Shown here: in pieces, positions 1 through 8,436 of the stretch
How positions within the stretch are numbered: position 1 is the first letter of the stretch
Layout: each line of letters begins with the position of its first letter
Origin: Frankiales bacterium
Lineage (GTDB): Bacteria; Actinomycetota; Actinomycetes; Mycobacteriales; SCTD01
Direction of reading: 5' to 3'
Assembly (NCBI GenBank): GCA_025464795.1
Contig: JAODNB010000316.1
Location: forward strand, 1-43,769
Length of the DNA stretch: 43,769 nt
Made by a program: the position numbers and the translations under genes
The notes under the pieces: generated by a model
What the model saw: the letters and a program-made list of their open reading frames with translations, nothing else
What the model was told of the DNA's origin: nothing
Database searches by the model: none

Positions 1-387
1 GACCGACTGGAGCTGTACCCCGGCGTTCTCGACGCCGTAAGGACACGAGCCGAGCTGACGCCGGCGACCTTCCGGCTGCTGGTGACCAACCCTGCGCGCG
101 CCGAGTTCCATCTGCTCCACCCGGAAAGGCACGCCGCGCTCGAGAACGCAAAGCCTGCGCTGGAAAGGTTGCTGGACCAGTTGACGATGGTGGCCGGCGG
201 CGGGGTGAATGGTGAGGTGTCCATCCGGCATGATTCGTTCCAAGCGGTCGAAGAAGACCTGCTGGTGCACCCGGCCGACGAACTCCTCGTGGCAGTCCAC
301 GAGCACGACCTGGCACGGCGATTGCACCATGATCTGCCGCGCCGCCTTGAACGCCTCCACCTACCCGTCATGCAGCTCTCGGGCTGA
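1..387 (+). CDS. USP-like hypothetical protein, 3' part
   Basis: The reading frame is open from the first base to a TGA at 385-387, so the start lies outside the window. The 128 visible residues end in a run (HDLARRLHHDLPRRLERL, then a short hydrophobic strand) that resembles the C-terminal end of a family of actinobacterial hypothetical proteins with a universal-stress-protein-like alpha/beta fold. In those proteins a similar 'sRWLhlDLPhRver..gLPV' ending is common. The residues before it (AVEEDLLVHPADELLVAV) fit the preceding helix and strand. No catalytic motif is visible and no function is proposed. The family assignment is from memory of the pattern only. Confidence 0.6.
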   Translation, partial: DRLELYPGVLDAVRTRAELTPATFRLLVTNPARAEFHLLHPERHAALENAKPALERLLDQLTMVAGGGVNGEVSIRHDSFQAVEEDLLVHPADELLVAVHEHDLARRLHHDLPRRLERLHLPVMQLSG

Positions 388-636
388 CGGACCGCGGACA
401 TCAGCGCAGCGCCGCACTGACTTATCGCGAGCCACGTGCCGCGACCACGCGGGTCCAACGACAGCCACTGATTTCGTCAGCACGAGGGAGACGATCAAAC
501 CCTTGGGCCCTTGAAATGCGTTGGCACCTGCGAGCGGATGTCACTCTAAAGTCAGCCGAACCTCAGGGGGCGCAAAGGGGCCGTCCCTCACATTGGGATG
601 CATGCGGGCACTTGCGACGGGTTCGGCCGACGGGCC

Positions 637-1356
637 ATGACGAGCTCGCGGCTGCGGATCGTCGGGCTCTACCCGGAGCTGCTAGGCACCTACGGCGATG
701 GTGGGAACCTGCTGGTGCTGGAGCAACGGCTTCGCTGGCGGGGTGTGGCCTGCGAGGTGACGCGAGTTCGGCTGCAGGACGCCGTTCCCGTGCAAGGCGA
801 TCTGTTCGTGCTCGGAGGAGGCGAGGACCAAGCGCAGGTCGCCGCCCTCGGTCAGTTGCGCAGCTCGCCCCTGGTGACAGCAGTCGAGCGCGGCGCGCAC
901 GTCTTCGGCGTGTGCGCCGGCCTTCAGATCCTTGGCAACAGCTTCGCCGGACCTGACGGTCACCGTCACGAGGGACTTGGACTGCTCGATGTGGAGACCG
1001 ACCGGATGCTTGCACGGGCAGTCGGTGAGGTGGTCGTCCGGCCTACGCCCGGACTGGGCCTACCCCTGATCACAGGCTTCGAGAACCATCGCGGCATGAC
1101 GGCGCTGGGCGCTGCTGCATCCCCACTGGGCGACGTCGTTGTGGGCACAGGCAACGGGGCCCCGGCGGCGCCGCCCGTTGAGGGTGTGGTGCAGGGCCGG
1201 GTCGTGGCGACCTATCTCCACGGGCCGGTCCTGGCGCGGAACCCCGCTCTCGCAGACCTGCTGCTGGAGCGAGTACTGGGTCAGGACCTGCAGCCGTGTC
1301 CCATTAAGGCGCAGGACGAGCTGTACGCGGAGCGACTCCAGCAGGCGACGTCCTGA
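637..1356 (+). CDS. gatD: Lipid II isoglutaminyl synthase, glutaminase subunit GatD
   Basis: Class I glutamine amidotransferase that hydrolyses glutamine and passes ammonia to MurT, which amidates the alpha-carboxyl of D-Glu in lipid II at the cytoplasmic face. The 239-residue product has the GatD layout: an N-terminal LYPELLGTYGDGGN loop typical of the family, the nucleophile Cys93 in FGVCAGLQILG, and His195 in YLHGPVLARNP. Cys93 sits where Cys94 does in the S. aureus enzyme. I chose ATG 637. An in-frame ATG at 598 would add 13 residues that do not look like the family. Neither start has a clear ribosome site. The stop overlaps the first possible murT codon, so the two subunits are translationally linked. 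The order gatD-murT is the reverse of the murT-gatD order of S. aureus. Confidence 0.93.
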   Translation: MTSSRLRIVGLYPELLGTYGDGGNLLVLEQRLRWRGVACEVTRVRLQDAVPVQGDLFVLGGGEDQAQVAALGQLRSSPLVTAVERGAHVFGVCAGLQILGNSFAGPDGHRHEGLGLLDVETDRMLARAVGEVVVRPTPGLGLPLITGFENHRGMTALGAAASPLGDVVVGTGNGAPAAPPVEGVVQGRVVATYLHGPVLARNPALADLLLERVLGQDLQPCPIKAQDELYAERLQQATS

Positions 1357-2612
1357 GGCCCACCCCGCGCCGGCCTGCGGCCGCTCATCGCCTCGTCTTC
1401 GCCCTCGCTGGTCTTGCCGGACTCCTGTCGCGGCTGCTGTCGTCCGGCCGAGGGGGCACCATCCCCGGGCGAGTGGCCCTCGCCCTCGTGCCGGACGCGC
1501 TGCGCATCCTGGCCGCTCCGCACCGCGTGGTGCTGGTCTCAGGTACGAACGGCAAGACCACGACGACAGCCCTGCTGGCCCGAGCGCTGACTCGGACGGG
1601 AAGCGTGCTGTCGAACGCGGACGGCGCCAACCTCGCCAGCGGACTCGTCAGCACTCTGCTCAGGTCCCCGGCGGCGGGCTGGGTCGTCCTCGAGGTCGAC
1701 GAGGTTGCTCTCCCCAAAGCGATCAAGGACACCGAGCCTGAGCTCATCGTGCTGCTCAACCTCTCAAGGGACCAGCTGGACAGGACGACGGAGGTCGGCG
1801 ACCACGTCCTGCGTTGGGCGGCTGCGCTGCGGGCAGCGCCAGCGCCCGCGATCATTGCCAACGCTGACGATGCCCTCATCGTCACAGCGGTGCTTGGTGC
1901 TCGCCCTGAGGCCCACGCCGTGACGTGGGTGCAGGCGGGTAAGCCCTATCGGCTGGATTCAGCCCTCTGCCCGAGGTGCGGGAGCTCGTGGGATCCCCAC
2001 GAAGAGCAGTGGAGGTGCTTGGCGTGCGGTCTCCACAGGCCCGCCGCCGGGTACAGCTTGAGCGGCGACGGGCTCGTCAGGATCGACAGCGTCGAGCTCG
2101 CCCTGCCTCTGGAGCTCCCCGGCCGCGCCAACACCTCCAACGCGCTGATGGCCCTGGTAGCCGCCCGCACGCTCGGGGTAGACGTCGACACCGGTCTCGC
2201 ATCGATGCGTTCCGTCGAGCAGGTCGAAGGGCGGTACGCGGAGCTCGTCCTCGGGGCCCGCCACGTGCAGCTGCTTCTCGCCAAGAACCCTGCGGGATGG
2301 GCCGAGGCCTTGGACCAGCTCCAGCATGACGGCGGTCCAATCCTCATTGCCGTCAACGCCCGCAGCGCTGACGGCCTGGACCCCAGCTGGCTCTGGGACG
2401 TCGACTTCGAACAGCTCCGTGGGCGCCACGTCATCGTCTCTGGGGAGCGTGCGTGGGACCTAGCGGTCCGACTCGCCTACGCCGAGGTGCCTCACCACGT
2501 CGAGCACGACCTCATGCTCGCGCTCGAAGGCCTCCCCGACGGACCCGGCTCCGCCGTCGCCAACTACACCGCCTTCCAGTCACTCAGACGGCTCATTGGC
2601 CCCTCAGGGTGA
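1353..2612 (+). CDS. murT: Lipid II isoglutaminyl synthase, MurT subunit
   Basis: Mur-ligase-family ATP-dependent subunit that activates the D-Glu carboxyl of lipid II for amidation with ammonia from GatD. Seen: the P-loop SGTNGKTTTT, a Cys4 zinc ribbon (Cys206, 209, 222, 225 counted from 1353) inserted in the central domain as in known MurT, and a C-terminal DUF1727 domain ending in ANYTAFQSLRRL. The start is unresolved. The first ordinary start codon is GTG 1473, but the family usually has about 60 residues before the P-loop. The frame upstream of 1473 reads a family-like segment (LAGLLSRLLSSGRGGTIPGR) back to CTG 1353, whose last bases overlap the gatD stop (CTGA). No ATG, GTG or TTG lies in frame between them. 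I give 1353, which restores the usual length; 1473 is the conservative alternative. Confidence 0.9.
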   Translation: MRPTPRRPAAAHRLVFALAGLAGLLSRLLSSGRGGTIPGRVALALVPDALRILAAPHRVVLVSGTNGKTTTTALLARALTRTGSVLSNADGANLASGLVSTLLRSPAAGWVVLEVDEVALPKAIKDTEPELIVLLNLSRDQLDRTTEVGDHVLRWAAALRAAPAPAIIANADDALIVTAVLGARPEAHAVTWVQAGKPYRLDSALCPRCGSSWDPHEEQWRCLACGLHRPAAGYSLSGDGLVRIDSVELALPLELPGRANTSNALMALVAARTLGVDVDTGLASMRSVEQVEGRYAELVLGARHVQLLLAKNPAGWAEALDQLQHDGGPILIAVNARSADGLDPSWLWDVDFEQLRGRHVIVSGERAWDLAVRLAYAEVPHHVEHDLMLALEGLPDGPGSAVANYTAFQSLRRLIGPSG

Positions 2613-3596
2613 CGGGGATCGCAGCAGCAACGTGAAGAAGTCCCGCGGGCACGCCCGTACGAAGTCGCAGTGAGGCGTCGCCCGGGAAGGGACGGACGCC
2701 GGCTGCGTCTGGCCGATGACCAACGGGACGGGCCTTGCCGCCACTGACCCCGCCGCCACCACCGTGGCGACTCCAGGGAACAAGAACCCCCGAACCAGCG
2801 GGGCATTCACGTCCAGCTCCAGCGCACGAACCGCGCCGTGGGCCGCGAGCGCCTGGGCCAGAGCTGCGACCGTGATCCTGGTGCCGGCTCCCCAGAGCAG
2901 GGAACCCGTGCGGGTGATCGCGAGGGCGCTCCGGGAGATGAGCGGCTGCTCGCGGAAGGCGTGGCCCCACCAGAGGTCGAGCTCACGCTGTGAGCGAGGG
3001 CGCGTCTTGAGGAGCAACCCCCGGTCGATCATGAGCGTCAGGTTCTGGCGAACGGACACCACACGACGGTGCGCGTCGGGGACCTCGACGCCCCACGCCC
3101 CGATGTCGGTGAAGCCGTCGGCGTAGGTGACGACACTCGCTGCACCCCGGACAAGCGGGACGACAGTGCGGCCTTCCGAGAGCCAGCCCCCGTGGGCGTC
3201 ACGGATCTTGAACCCGCCGTTGAACGCTGCGATGAGCCGACTTCGCTCGCCAGCTCCGATCACCGGCCCATGCACCCATATCCCACCTCGCACAGGCTCC
3301 TGCGAGCCGCTGTGAAGAGTCAGCCGCGCCCGAGTCTGATCGATCGTCAGAAGCGTGATCGGCCCCTGACCAGCGCCGGCAGCGCGAACGCGCAAGACCG
3401 ACGCGACCCGACGGCCAGCAACCTGGCTGAACGTCTCCTGCGACGCTATAGGGACCGAAGGTGCCGGTGAGGCCGCCCGTGACACCCCTATCGGCGGGCG
3501 GCGGGTGGCCTGCGCCGGCAGACTCGCGGGGACCGACCCGGTGCACGCGGCCGTGCTGAGCAGCGACGCCAGCACCAGCCCGTTGACCCATCGCAC
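2604..3596 (-). CDS. Exported phosphodiester glycosidase family (NAGPA domain) lipoprotein
   Basis: A 330-residue protein starting at GTG 3596 with an N-terminal signal ending in a lipobox-like LLSTAAC, so it is probably lipid-anchored outside the membrane. The body matches the NAGPA/DUF2233 family (phosphodiester glycosidase domain): the hallmark FNGGF near the middle, a following region with GRTV and a VRQNL strand, then WGAGTR and a late LELDVN segment. In this family some members remove GlcNAc from phosphodiester-linked sugars. The bacterial substrate is usually unknown, and a role on wall teichoic or sugar-phosphate polymers is inference. Its end overlaps the convergent murT end by 9 bp. 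A second member of the family lies at 5635-6747. Confidence 0.85.
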   Translation of the reverse strand: MRWVNGLVLASLLSTAACTGSVPASLPAQATRRPPIGVSRAASPAPSVPIASQETFSQVAGRRVASVLRVRAAGAGQGPITLLTIDQTRARLTLHSGSQEPVRGGIWVHGPVIGAGERSRLIAAFNGGFKIRDAHGGWLSEGRTVVPLVRGAASVVTYADGFTDIGAWGVEVPDAHRRVVSVRQNLTLMIDRGLLLKTRPRSQRELDLWWGHAFREQPLISRSALAITRTGSLLWGAGTRITVAALAQALAAHGAVRALELDVNAPLVRGFLFPGVATVVAAGSVAARPVPLVIGQTQPASVPSRATPHCDFVRACPRDFFTLLLRSPSP

Positions 3597-3729
3597 ATAG
3601 CGACGCTACGTGCAGTTCGCCAGGCACCGGCTGGACAAGCCAGCAGGCGCTCAGGCCAATGTCAGCACCTGCAGCTCCTTTGTGTGCGATCTCGCTTCTC
3701 GCAGCCTTGCCACGTGCGACGCTCGTCAG

Positions 3730-4641
3730 GTGTTCGCTCCCACAGCACGACGCGCGCTCGCAGTGCTGGTGTTGCTCACCGGCCTGGTGATCGCAGGCCC
3801 CCCGTCGCTGCAGGAGACAGCGCTGCCGCTCGCTGCCGCGGCCACCCAGGTGCATGAGTCGATGCTCACCGTCGTGGACAAGACCCGAGCCACCGTCAGC
3901 CACGGTCAGACGGTGTCCCCGATGCGCACACTCCCGACCCTGCTGATCGCCCCGACAGCTGGTGGCCCGCACCCGCTCGTGGTCTTCTGCCACGGGTATG
4001 ACATCGCCGTCACGCCGTACCTGCACCTTCTCCGGCACTGGGCTCTCGCTGGATTCATCGTTGCGGCCCCCTCGTTCCCGCTGACGGCCGCTTCCGCCGG
4101 TGCTCACCTCGACGAGGACGACATCGTCAACCAGCCCCGCGATGCCACGGTCGTGCTGACCGCCGTGGAGCGTGCGTTGGGGCTCAGCGTGGATCACAGG
4201 CGGGTCTTCGTCGCCGGCCACTCAGATGGTGGTGCAACGAGCTTCGGGGCAGGCTTCGCAACCTCGCTGCGAGACCCCCGCTGGACCGGTGTGCTGGTGT
4301 TCTCCGGTGATCGACGCCGGAGCATGGGCGGGTTCTCTGCTCCCCCGCGCACCCTTCCGCTGCTGCTGGTGCAATCGGATCACGATGAGTTCAACTCCCT
4401 CGCAGAGGCGTGGAAGGTGTGGACCGTCGCTCGCAGCCCGAGGGACTACCTCCACCTGCACGGGGCCCCGCATCTCGCACCGTTCGCTTCTCCCGGTGCC
4501 TACCGGGACATCGTCGAGGTTGCGACCACCGACTGGCTGCAGGCCTGGGCAGCGACCGGGATCAAGACCCGCCAGGAAGCGCAGCAACGCCTGCGCCGGG
4601 ACGGCACGCGACCAGGTTTCGCCAGCTTGACCGTCATGTGA
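3730..4641 (+). CDS. Secreted alpha/beta hydrolase (PAF-acetylhydrolase/dienelactone hydrolase-like)
   Basis: Serine hydrolase of the alpha/beta fold. After a hydrophobic leader (LAVLVLLTGLVIAG) the protein shows the oxyanion region VVFCHGYD, the nucleophile elbow GHSDGG, the acid candidate in QSDHDEF and the catalytic His candidate in HGAPHLAPF. This resembles the actinobacterial platelet-activating-factor acetylhydrolase-like/chlorophyllase group. The substrate is unknown. Start choice: GTG 3730 places the signal sequence at the N-terminus. GTG 3610 would add 40 residues with no family look and would crowd the divergent gene starting at 3596. The TGA ends at 4641, directly abutting the convergent stop of the next gene. 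Confidence 0.83.
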   Translation: MFAPTARRALAVLVLLTGLVIAGPPSLQETALPLAAAATQVHESMLTVVDKTRATVSHGQTVSPMRTLPTLLIAPTAGGPHPLVVFCHGYDIAVTPYLHLLRHWALAGFIVAAPSFPLTAASAGAHLDEDDIVNQPRDATVVLTAVERALGLSVDHRRVFVAGHSDGGATSFGAGFATSLRDPRWTGVLVFSGDRRRSMGGFSAPPRTLPLLLVQSDHDEFNSLAEAWKVWTVARSPRDYLHLHGAPHLAPFASPGAYRDIVEVATTDWLQAWAATGIKTRQEAQQRLRRDGTRPGFASLTVM

Positions 4642-5586
4642 TCACCGCACCCGCGTTGACCTTACGGCTGCTCCTTCCATGGACAGCGCTCGGTAGACCA
4701 CCCGCGAGACGGCCGCGACCGCCGCGATGCCCTCGGCTTCCGTCCCGTTGTCCGTGGTCAGAACGGCGATGTCGTAGTCGACGTCAGGAGTGAGGACCTG
4801 GCCCACGCTGTTGACACGCCATCCGTGCGTCGGCAACGGCAACCACCCATCCTTCAACCGGATGTGCGCTCCTGGCGGCGTCCCAGCTGACACCCCCCAA
4901 CGCTGATCTTCCTCGACGTCTGCCAACTGATTTTGGAGGTAGACCCTGCTTCGAGCCGCCAGGTGGCTCGTTCGGCTCCTGATCTCTCTGAGCAGGGCGA
5001 GCTGGTCTGACACCGTGGTGCGCGTGAGGCCCCACGCGCCGCCGGGATCGAGCGTCGTGCCCCTGAGTCCCAACAAGCGGTTGTAGTCGCCTAATGCCTG
5101 GCCGAAGTCAAGAGCCCGCCAGAGCGCCGAGGTCGCGTCGTTGTCGCTGTGCTGGATCATCGATGTGATCAGCCGCTGCTCCACTGGCGTCAGCCACCGA
5201 CCTTGCCGCTGCGCCTCCCACAGGACGGCCTCGGCAAGGTTCAGCTTGACGACGCTGGCTTCATCGTAGGACGCGCGGGGCCGGAACCAGTACGCGCGCC
5301 CGGTGCGCTCGTCCATGACTCCAACAGAGGCGGTGTCCGGAAGGGCTTGTCCGACGCCTCTGAGCGCAGTAGTCAGATCAACGGGAGAGGTGCCGCCACG
5401 ACCTGGGACCGGCTCGTCGCTTCGAAGCCGGCCGGCCGCGGGTTGTCCGTGGCGGCGCTGCGTCGCAGAACGGAGCACCGAAAAGCGAGGGGCCGTTCCG
5501 CTCAGGACGACGAAGACCGCGGCGACCACGGTGATGACCAGAGTGGCCCCGATCAGCAGCACCGGAGTTGTCTGATGCCTGCGCAC
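4642..5586 (-). CDS. Membrane-anchored class-A-beta-lactamase-fold serine hydrolase
   Basis: A 314-residue protein with one N-terminal membrane segment (about residues 8-30) and an extracellular penicillin-recognising fold. Active-site motifs are in the right order: S111-V-V-K114 (SxxK), S147-D-N149 (SDN) and K245-D-G247 in place of KTG. No ExxLN omega-loop motif is seen between SDN and KDG; the equivalent stretch reads TTLDPGGAWGLTRTT. That argues against efficient beta-lactam hydrolysis and for a related wall hydrolase or penicillin-binding role (inference). Start is GTG 5586. Paralogue at 8437-9219 with the same WGLTR, DQRWGVSAG and THGWR blocks. Confidence 0.85.
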   Translation of the reverse strand: MRRHQTTPVLLIGATLVITVVAAVFVVLSGTAPRFSVLRSATQRRHGQPAAGRLRSDEPVPGRGGTSPVDLTTALRGVGQALPDTASVGVMDERTGRAYWFRPRASYDEASVVKLNLAEAVLWEAQRQGRWLTPVEQRLITSMIQHSDNDATSALWRALDFGQALGDYNRLLGLRGTTLDPGGAWGLTRTTVSDQLALLREIRSRTSHLAARSRVYLQNQLADVEEDQRWGVSAGTPPGAHIRLKDGWLPLPTHGWRVNSVGQVLTPDVDYDIAVLTTDNGTEAEGIAAVAAVSRVVYRALSMEGAAVRSTRVR

Positions 5587-5634
5587 ACGACCACCCTACG
5601 AGCCGCCACCGCGGCGGCTGGTTCGCGGCAACGA

Positions 5635-6747
5635 TCACGGTCCGCGGCGGCTCACCGTGACGAAGTCGCGGGTCGAGGTGCTGTCGTACCTGCGCGGCGA
5701 TCGCTGCATGTCGGGCAGCAGGTTCTTCTCGGGCCCGTACGTCACGAAGCTGGTCCACTCCGGGTTGATGTCCAGTTCCATGGCCCGGACACTTCCTGCC
5801 CGGCGGAGCAGCTCAGCCAGAGTGGTGGCCGACAGCCGATTGCCTGCGACGTAGACCAGCGCACCCGCTGCCGTCTGTCCGATACCGGACCGCCACACGT
5901 AGAGCTTGTTGCCAAGGGTGTGTCCCCACCTACCGCCGGAGTTGCTGTCGAGACCGCTCTGAACCACACCTCCGTCGACGAGCAGGTCCAGGTTCTGCCT
6001 TACCGCGGTAACGGTGCTGCCCGGACGGATGTCGCGCCCCCACTGGCCAACCATGGCCGAGCCATCGCTCTTGATGACCAGTGAGGCCGCGCCGGTGCGC
6101 AAGGACCCACGGGTGCGGCCGTTCTCGAAGAAGCCCCCTCTGGCGGTATCGAGCCGGAAGCCGCCGTTGAACGCCGCGACAAGGTCGGGGCGCTCGCTAG
6201 GAACGATGGAGGTGGGCTGCACCCATCCGCTGCCTCCTGGCTCTTGGGTCCCCGGGTGCAGGGCGAAGCTCAGCAAGGACGGATCCATCCATGCCACTCC
6301 CGCGGTGTAGGAGGTGTGCTCGGCATCAGGACGCAGGAAGGTCTCCTGCAGGGCCGGGCGCCCGTGCACGGTGTCCATCGTGACCCACACGCCCTCGTTC
6401 GGCAGTGGCGGACTGGCGAGCGCTGGGATTCTCGACAGTGACCGGCTCATGCCGCGGAGCGCGGCTTTGGCAGCCAGCGGCGAGCCCTTACTCGGCGCGC
6501 CACCCACCGCCGGCGCCTTGTAGGTGACCCGCTCCAAGTGATCGATCAGGGAGGACAGGCCATGACTGCGACCCCACTCCGCGAGGCGGGCCGACACGCT
6601 GTCGGTTCCGGGCGCCGCGAGCGCGCCTCCCAGCGAGACGCCCAGCAGAAGCACTAGGACCACGACCAGAGCCAGAAGCACCTGGCGTACCCGTCGGCCG
6701 GCCCCAGCCGGCGCCGCCTTCGGGCTCTGCGCTTGTTTCGCACTCAC
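5635..6747 (-). CDS. Membrane-anchored phosphodiester glycosidase family (NAGPA domain) protein
   Basis: A 370-residue paralogue of the protein at 2604-3596. A single N-terminal membrane segment (about residues 23-48) is followed by a roughly 90-residue linker and then the NAGPA domain: FNGGFRLDTARGG, GRTRGSL, IRPGSTVTAVRQNL, and MELDINPEW near the end. The lipobox of the first copy is absent; anchoring here would be by the uncleaved helix. Start is GTG 6747 with a GGAG about 9 bases upstream. It lies upstream of the serine hydrolase at 4642-5586 on the same strand with a 48-bp gap, so the two may be co-transcribed. Substrate unknown. Confidence 0.85.
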   Translation of the reverse strand: MSAKQAQSPKAAPAGAGRRVRQVLLALVVVLVLLLGVSLGGALAAPGTDSVSARLAEWGRSHGLSSLIDHLERVTYKAPAVGGAPSKGSPLAAKAALRGMSRSLSRIPALASPPLPNEGVWVTMDTVHGRPALQETFLRPDAEHTSYTAGVAWMDPSLLSFALHPGTQEPGGSGWVQPTSIVPSERPDLVAAFNGGFRLDTARGGFFENGRTRGSLRTGAASLVIKSDGSAMVGQWGRDIRPGSTVTAVRQNLDLLVDGGVVQSGLDSNSGGRWGHTLGNKLYVWRSGIGQTAAGALVYVAGNRLSATTLAELLRRAGSVRAMELDINPEWTSFVTYGPEKNLLPDMQRSPRRYDSTSTRDFVTVSRRGP

Positions 6748-6985
6748 CGAGAGGGCTCCATCAGGTCAGGGGGCGGCCGCACACCCACTCTGACCCTCAC
6801 CGACTGAGCAGATCCTGTGGACGCCCGTCGAGTGGTCGGCAATGCAGCTGCTTTCACGTCTTTGTGGTCCAGGAACCGAAGGACCTGCTTATCCAGGGCA
6901 GGCGGGCGCGGGACCGTTTCCAGTGTGGGTCAGCTTCTTGCGTCCCCTCAGCGCCAGCACAGGCCCCAGCACGTGAGGTGTAACA

Positions 6986-7426
6986 GTGACGTCCTCACCC
7001 CCTGTTGGCTGGCCGGCACCGTCGCGCAGTCGAGCCGCATCCTTGACCTCGCTGTCGGTAAGCCCACCTGCACCCATCGCGCCAAGGACACGCGCCTGCC
7101 TCGCCGCGGCCGGCGTCGTCGTACTCGCGCTCGTGACGGCGGTTCTGGTTCGCGGTCCCTTTCCTGAGCGCACGCTGGTCATCCTGAACGACACGGCCCG
7201 ACCAGCGGTCCTGCACACGTGCCAAGGGCCTGAAGCGCCATGCCCACATCAGCTGCTCACCCGACTGGCTGCGCACGCGTCCGCTGGGTTGACGCTGCAC
7301 ACCGACGCGGTTGCTCTCGTGTCTGACAGCGACCCACCGAGCTGCCTGACCCTGCCGTTGCCTACGGCTGGCAGGTCCGTCGAGCTGTCCGAGATGCGTT
7401 CATGCGCCCCGCAGTCGAGCCCGTGA
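6986..7426 (+). CDS. Small single-pass membrane protein, unknown function
   Basis: 146 residues: a proline/serine-rich N-terminus, one membrane helix (about residues 38-56, ACLAAAGVVVLALVTAVLV), and a roughly 85-residue outer domain with four cysteines that could form disulfides. It is not a family I recognise. Support for expression: GTG 6986 has a GAGG about 8 bases upstream, and the TGA overlaps the GTG start of the phosphoesterase at 7423 (GTGA), a typical coupling overlap. The outer domain reads like a small beta-rich module (RTLVILNDTARPAVLHTC). Its job is probably tied to the coupled phosphoesterase, by context only. Confidence 0.62.
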   Translation: MTSSPPVGWPAPSRSRAASLTSLSVSPPAPIAPRTRACLAAAGVVVLALVTAVLVRGPFPERTLVILNDTARPAVLHTCQGPEAPCPHQLLTRLAAHASAGLTLHTDAVALVSDSDPPSCLTLPLPTAGRSVELSEMRSCAPQSSP

Positions 7427-8397
7427 TCACTGACTCTCGCGCGTTTCTCGCGGTTGCCGCGGTATCCGCGCTCCTCGCAGCGTGCACAGCTTCGTCAGGG
7501 TCCGGGGGCGGCCGGGCTCGTACGGGCGCACCGACAGCCCGGCCGGCACCGTCGCCATCGGACAAGGCCCAGCGACCCATCACCAAGGTGCTGACCTTCG
7601 TCTTCGAGAACCACGGCACCGCCGCCGCGCTCCAAGGCATGCCTCATGTGGCGGAGCTGGGCCGGTTGTACGGCAGCACCTCGGACTACCGGGCGCTGAC
7701 CCATCCATCGTTGCCGAACTACTTAGCCATGGCGGGTGGCTCCACCTTTGGCGTGCAGGATGACAAGGATCCGGCTGCCCATCCGATCGAAAGTGCGTCT
7801 GTGTTCGACGTCGCACTTCGACGAGGGCAGACCGCCGCGACGTACGCCGAAGGGATGAAGACCAACTGCGATCAGGCTTCCTACGAGGGCTACGCAGCGC
7901 GGCACAACCCTTGGACCTACTTCGCCTCGCCCATGAGCAAGGCCGCCTGCGCCAGGTTCGACATCCCGGCTGGCGACCTTGCGTCCGGCGCGCTGCACGA
8001 CGCCATCGCGCAGGGAGCGCTCCCGCAGGTCGGCCTGGTCGTCCCGGACCTGTGCCATGACGGCCATGACTGCTCGCTGGCTCAGGCGGACGCCTGGCTC
8101 AACCCGTGGATCGGCGAGGTCATGGCCGGGCCGGACTACTCCTCGGGCAACCTCGCCCTCGTCTTCACCTTTGATGAGGACGAAGGAGAAGGCGGAGGCT
8201 CCAGCAAGATCCTCACAATCGTCGTCGCCTCAAGACTCGCGCAACAGACCGTGACCACCCGCTTGGATCACCGCTCCTGGACGCACTGGATGACCGACCT
8301 CGTCGGTGCCCCACCCCTCCCTGGTACGTCCGGCTCGACATCGCTGGGGGCGGCCTTCCACCTGTGTGCGACCCCGCCGGGCAAATCGGCTTGTTGA
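7423..8397 (+). CDS. Phosphoesterase-family (PF04185-like) lipoprotein
   Basis: Belongs to the phosphoesterase/acid phosphatase/phospholipase C family that hydrolyses phosphomonoesters or phosphodiesters outside the membrane. From GTG 7423 the product is 324 residues with a signal ending in the lipobox LLAAC (Cys21), then a flexible Ser/Gly/Pro linker. Motifs seen: VFENHGT (metal/nucleophile region), THPSLPNYLAMAGG, VPDLCHDGHDCS, and FDEDEGEGGG, which should bind metal. Start at GTG 7423 is preferred over ATG 7402 because it overlaps the preceding stop as GTGA. A second copy of this family lies at 43073 to the window end. Substrate unknown. Confidence 0.88.
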   Translation: MITDSRAFLAVAAVSALLAACTASSGSGGGRARTGAPTARPAPSPSDKAQRPITKVLTFVFENHGTAAALQGMPHVAELGRLYGSTSDYRALTHPSLPNYLAMAGGSTFGVQDDKDPAAHPIESASVFDVALRRGQTAATYAEGMKTNCDQASYEGYAARHNPWTYFASPMSKAACARFDIPAGDLASGALHDAIAQGALPQVGLVVPDLCHDGHDCSLAQADAWLNPWIGEVMAGPDYSSGNLALVFTFDEDEGEGGGSSKILTIVVASRLAQQTVTTRLDHRSWTHWMTDLVGAPPLPGTSGSTSLGAAFHLCATPPGKSAC

Positions 8398-8436
8398 ATT
8401 CAAGCGGGTACGACCCCACGGGCTGTGCGGTGGTGC

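Noticed and set aside
3610..3729. Upstream GTG start for the alpha/beta hydrolase
   Set aside because: The extra 40 residues do not resemble a signal peptide and would leave only 13 bp to the divergent start.
8394..8403. Perfect palindrome TTGAATTCAA at the phosphoesterase stop
   Set aside because: It is only 10 bp, lies at a convergent gene end, and no second copy was seen that would suggest an operator.
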